From Stenopsyche tienmushanensis (taxonomy: Eukaryota; Arthropoda; Insecta; Trichoptera; Stenopsychidae), in contig WACJ01000402.1 of NCBI GenBank assembly GCA_008973525.1, forward strand, positions 1,054,001-1,118,000: 64,000 nt of DNA, written 5' to 3'. The position numbers and the translations under genes are program-made. A model generated the notes under the pieces. The model saw nothing but the letters and a program-made list of their open reading frames with translations, was not told the origin of the DNA and ran no database searches. This document shows positions 60,651-64,000 of this stretch, one piece after another (positions within the stretch are counted from its first letter, which is position 1; each line of letters opens with the position of its first letter).

Positions 60651-61387
60651 GGTTCTTTTATGTGTTTTGTGAAATATAACTGGGGTTATTTATTATTAAT
60701 ACATGAGATATATGCAAAACGATATGAAATTATAAATTTCCCATAGTATAGGGAGTTTTTTTCCCCCTCCCTTTTCAACTTTTTGTTTATGTTGATTCTT
60801 AGTCTGAATTCAGGAATGAATTAGTAATGAAAAACAATAAGAACAAGAAACTATGTTGATACCCAAACTTAAAGATGGCAATTAAAGAGTTTTGGATGAT
60901 TTAACACGTTCCGTGCCAAACTAGAATCGGTGTTGTTTCTCACGGGGCCCAAATTCGATAGTCGGAGCGTAAACAGAAGGAACAGCAATGCAATATTATC
61001 ATGCACGGAATAAACATAGACATAGAGATATGGCGCATCTTTTCTCAGGTGTTATCTTAGATCGATAAGCTTGACTCTGCCATTAGTCAAATTAACAAAA
61101 AAAAAAGTGAAGATAAACAAGTGCGAACAGATAAGGGTAGGAATGTAAGTTTCGAGGTTGATCTCAAAAGACATACGTAACAGTGAGACACTGGATTCAG
61201 TTTTCGGAGACTGTTTGACTAACTGACAAATTGTAGATCTCCTGGAAACGAAAAAAAATGTAAAAAGGGTCACAAGATATTGTTCTAACTGTCCAAAATC
61301 ACCTCATATGTGTTTGAATTATTTTAATTAATAGTTGGTAACATAATATAAAGTTATATTTTACTTCAAACATAATTTTATATATAG

Positions 61388-61785
61388 TACACCCATCCCT
61401 TGCTTAACACGATACTCGCTTAACGCGGTTTCAGTTTTGGTAAAAAAAATGTGTTTCAACGTTTCAAATTACCGATTTTTTAAACGACGACGGAGTATAA
61501 TAGAAAATTTAATTGAAAGTAGTAGTGATAATGATATTCAGCCAATAAATAAAAAGAAAATGTCAATATGCTCTAGTGATAGTGACACTGAATAATATAT
61601 TTTATCCGTATCATTATATATCAATAAATTTTCATAAGTTCCACCTACCTGTTTTTTCTTAATATCTTTAAAAAAAAACATATTCCCTCTTTTTCATACA
61701 TTTGTTAGTCTCGCTTAACACGATTTCGCTTAGCACGGCGATCCTAGCAGAACCTATCTTCCGTGTTAAGCGAGAGATGGGTGTA
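61388..61785. mobile_element. Tigger/pogo-like element nested in the piggyBac-like one
   Basis: Flanked by TA on both sides. Left end CACCCATCCCTTGCTTAACA (61390), right end GTGTTAAGCGAGAGATGGGT then G (to 61783), an inverted repeat of about 22 bases with few mismatches. A second GCTTAACRCG unit lies inside each end. TA target plus the ...CTCGCTTAACACGG-type terminus is characteristic of Tigger/pogo elements. It keeps a 48-codon frame. Confidence 0.75.
61449..61595 (+). CDS. 48-residue frame, probable C-terminal relic of a Tigger/pogo transposase
   Basis: Frame MCFNVSNYRFFKRRRSIIEN..., ending ...SSDNDIQPINKKKMSICSSD then SDTE and TAA. The order is a patch FNVSNYRFFKRRR, a short linker and a Ser/Asp/Glu-rich acidic tail. 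Pogo/Tigger transposases end in an acidic tail after the DDE domain, and pogo itself has a C-terminal PCNA-binding box (QxxhxxFF); NVSNYRFFKRRR resembles that box except for the first Gln. The match is from memory and the frame is short. It is probably a deletion derivative of the autonomous element, not a working gene, but it has no stop or frameshift. Confidence 0.4.
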   Translation: MCFNVSNYRFFKRRRSIIENLIESSSDNDIQPINKKKMSICSSDSDTE

Positions 61786-64000
61786 TATGTATATTTTAGT
61801 TATTTTAATTTTATGTCTTTATATGTTATATATAAACATATATTTTTTATATTCTATTTATTTTATATTTGCATGTGCTAATTCCATTAAATAGAAAATA
61901 AATAACTTGTTAAATCGTATTTAAATGGAGGAAGAAAACGTCCACTGCAATCATGCGACGGGGCCCGTGCGGGGGAACGCTCGTCAACCGTAAACACGCG
62001 ACGCGGCACGGAACGTGTTAAGTGTTACGCCCTAGCCCGTAACATCCTTATGAGGAAATTGGGGATTTTTATATTTAAGATGTTCCCACAGAAGCACAAG
62101 CGATAGAATAACAGATAACAATCGACCACTGCAATCAAAATATCGATTGGAGATGTCCATTTTCGGAAGAAATATTTTATTTTATGGCTGTATAAGATAT
62201 GCTGAATATCCATCTGTTGACTTTTTGTACTCTTGAGCGCATAAAAGGCGTAAGCCTCTTTTCCTGGCAGGAATAGAATTCCGTGAAAGGAGGATTGCGC
62301 GCGTGCAAAAGTTTAAACCGTCGGCTAAAACGACTCCCTCGAGTCCCCGTACGGTTCTGATCATAATCCTTTCTTTAATTAAATTAGCAATCCTCACAAG
62401 CTAGACTTAAATGGATCTAAATGATTCATATGCCAACAAGATTCAGGGAATTACGGCGAGCCAAGGTTGAAAGGATATTTTAGAAAATTTAATTTGAACT
62501 GTATGAATGATTGCCAGAAACAGGAGTGTGTTAATTGTCTTTTTAGCAGTAGTAAAAGGTAGTAAGCTTTAATACTCTGGTGTAATTTTGACTTATTTAC
62601 TATCCTTATGATCACTACTGCGATATCAAAGAAGTGCCCTGAATCCTCGAGGAATTTAAAGCATTCGAAACGAGCCTCTTTGTGAGAGACTGCAAAATTG
62701 GCAATCCAAAGAGCGAGCTCCCGGATCCTGCCATTCAAATGATTTCGCCCATTACAAGATGAAAACCTAATTTCGGAGCATATGATCGTACGCTTTTTGC
62801 CTATCCTTGTGTTCGTCCGTAAATAGAAGCACTACTAATCGATGACGTATTTAAGGCCGACTGAAACGGAACAGACTCCAAAATAGGAAACGTGCCCGCC
62901 GTATGAACTCCTCGCTCCCCCACCGACGCCCCCTTCCGACCCGCGGCCGCCTCCTCTCGATTTCATCTCGTCGACTTTTTAATATCCATCGATTGTGTTT
63001 CTTGGACGTCCTGTCAATGGACGAATCCCCCGTCGCTGCAAATGCAATTATCCCCACGGCTGCGCTTGTGATTTATTTTCGCCGGTCAAAATTCATTTTC
63101 CGGCTTTTTTTTCGATTCACGGTCTTTTGTTTCACGTGGCTTTTAACACGTGTGGATTTTTTCAAAGCCCCGACAACGACAAAAAATGGCAACTTTAAGC
63201 GCGCGAGGGTATGCCAGATTAAAGCGAGCTTTTTCCATGACCCAGGCGATGGCGTGATTGTGTTCCATAAAAAGAGTCTCAGACTTCTTGCATACACGGA
63301 GAGCTGCGAGCGAAAATTTATATAAAGAATTTGCTACATTTTTTCGTTGAGCATCAGGAATTTCCAACCCCCTTTAAAAAGAGCTATTTCAAATTAATAA
63401 TTAAAGCACAAGTAAAAAAAAAAAACGCCACATGTTTTAATCATTGGTTTTGTATCAGTGTGCCGCTGTGGGAATGTCCAAACGTTTGTTTGCTGCCTGG
63501 GAGGAGCTTGGGGCGTAAGCGTTCCTCCCCCTTTAAAATCACCCTTTGTGTAAATTGTATGTCATTTAAAACTCTATAAGTATTTTATAATTGTAATATA
63601 GCCCGAGGCATGCATTGGAGTACTTATGGCTTTCATCTATTAACACATTCCCTAACGAATAATTACGCGTTGCGCAACAGAGATCTTTAAACACAATAGT
63701 TTTAGATCTTAGATCGTTGACAGTCATGATCTATTATATATTGATCTTGGAGGTTTCAAACTTTCTCTTGATATTATTCAATAGTCCTTTAGCTTTCTGA
63801 TTTCCAATTTTGAATCAATATTCATGTTTCCATGGCATAGAATGATAATCACGCAATTCGTATTTTAACTGCGGAAAGCTAAAATTTTGATTTGAAATTT
63901 TCTATTCAGTATTTGATTTATTAAAAAATAACAAGGAAGACAAAGCGTGTTATAGAAAAGTGCATCATAGAAGGGATTATGACAAATATATTTTTATTAT

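Larger units (their letters stand above)
60901..62021. mobile_element. piggyBac-like element, complete ends, with a nested Tigger-like element
   Basis: Left end TTAACACGTTCCGTGCC (60901); right end GGCACGGAACGTGTTAA (to 62021): a perfect 17-base inverted repeat including the TTAA target. A subterminal block CACGGGGCCC (near 60940) recurs inverted near the right end (GGGCCCGTG, about 61961). Total 1121 bases, of which 398 are a later insertion (61388-61785). No transposase frame, so it is non-autonomous. Confidence 0.8.
23556..64000 (+). other. Syx1A: Syx1A intron 3, incomplete (at least 40 kb)
   Basis: Starts GTAAGT; no acceptor with syntaxin sequence was seen before the window ends, so I read everything from here on as intron, unless another gene is nested unrecognised. 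Mobile elements and repeats inside are listed separately. Stretches where I see nothing beyond simple runs: 23560-24350, 24455-26020, 26295-28440, 28810-31170, 31350-33340, 33660-38060, 39200-42365, 42915-44760, 44870-47410, 47715-54490, 55085-56870, 57160-58430, 58700-60100 and 62025-64000. GC-richer patches at 32450-32720, 34720-34930, 40260-40920 and 43790-44000 have no recognised coding sequence. Confidence 0.55.

Overview
The window is a piece of an animal nuclear genome, almost certainly an arthropod and most likely an insect. The genes are split by GT-AG introns, the three recognisable proteins are conserved metazoan housekeeping or neuronal proteins, and the syntaxin residues match the insect Syntaxin 1A type closely. 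Nothing in the sequence lets me name the species. Most of the DNA is AT-rich, broken by short GC-rich patches at promoters and in some introns.

Layout. 1-2627 is an AT-rich flank with a broken hAT-type transposase pseudogene and one TTAA-type transposon end. 2628-5175 (+) is the nuclear gene for mitochondrial elongation factor Tu, complete in seven coding exons; its 552-base third intron holds a reverse-transcriptase fragment on the opposite strand. 5176-6935 is intergenic, with a coding-looking minus-strand remnant. 7377-8448 (-) is the GTPase Ran, complete in two coding exons plus a likely non-coding 5' exon. A CpG-rich promoter zone with a palindromic NRF1/EWG-type site lies just upstream. 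From 9912 (+) the neuronal t-SNARE Syntaxin 1A begins, head to head with Ran. Only its first three coding exons are visible (9912-9944, 15855-15944, 23456-23555). They encode the N-peptide, the acidic linker and the start of the Habc domain. I saw no exon 4, so the third intron appears to run past the end of the window, at least 40 kb.

The rest of the window is therefore mainly Syx1A intron, colonised by small non-autonomous transposons and decayed transposases. I recognise several TTAA-anchored piggyBac-like elements (two with both ends), a TA-flanked Tigger/pogo-like element with a 48-codon reading frame nested in one of them, a second TA-flanked family seen twice, a palindromic MITE, a hAT-like MITE, and three unnamed repeat families (called B, C and D here) with three to six copies each. 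One C copy sits inside a B copy.

The three genes share no pathway: mEF-Tu acts in mitochondrial translation, Ran in nuclear transport and spindle assembly, Syx1A in synaptic vesicle fusion. I found no rRNA, tRNA, CRISPR array or intact autonomous transposon.
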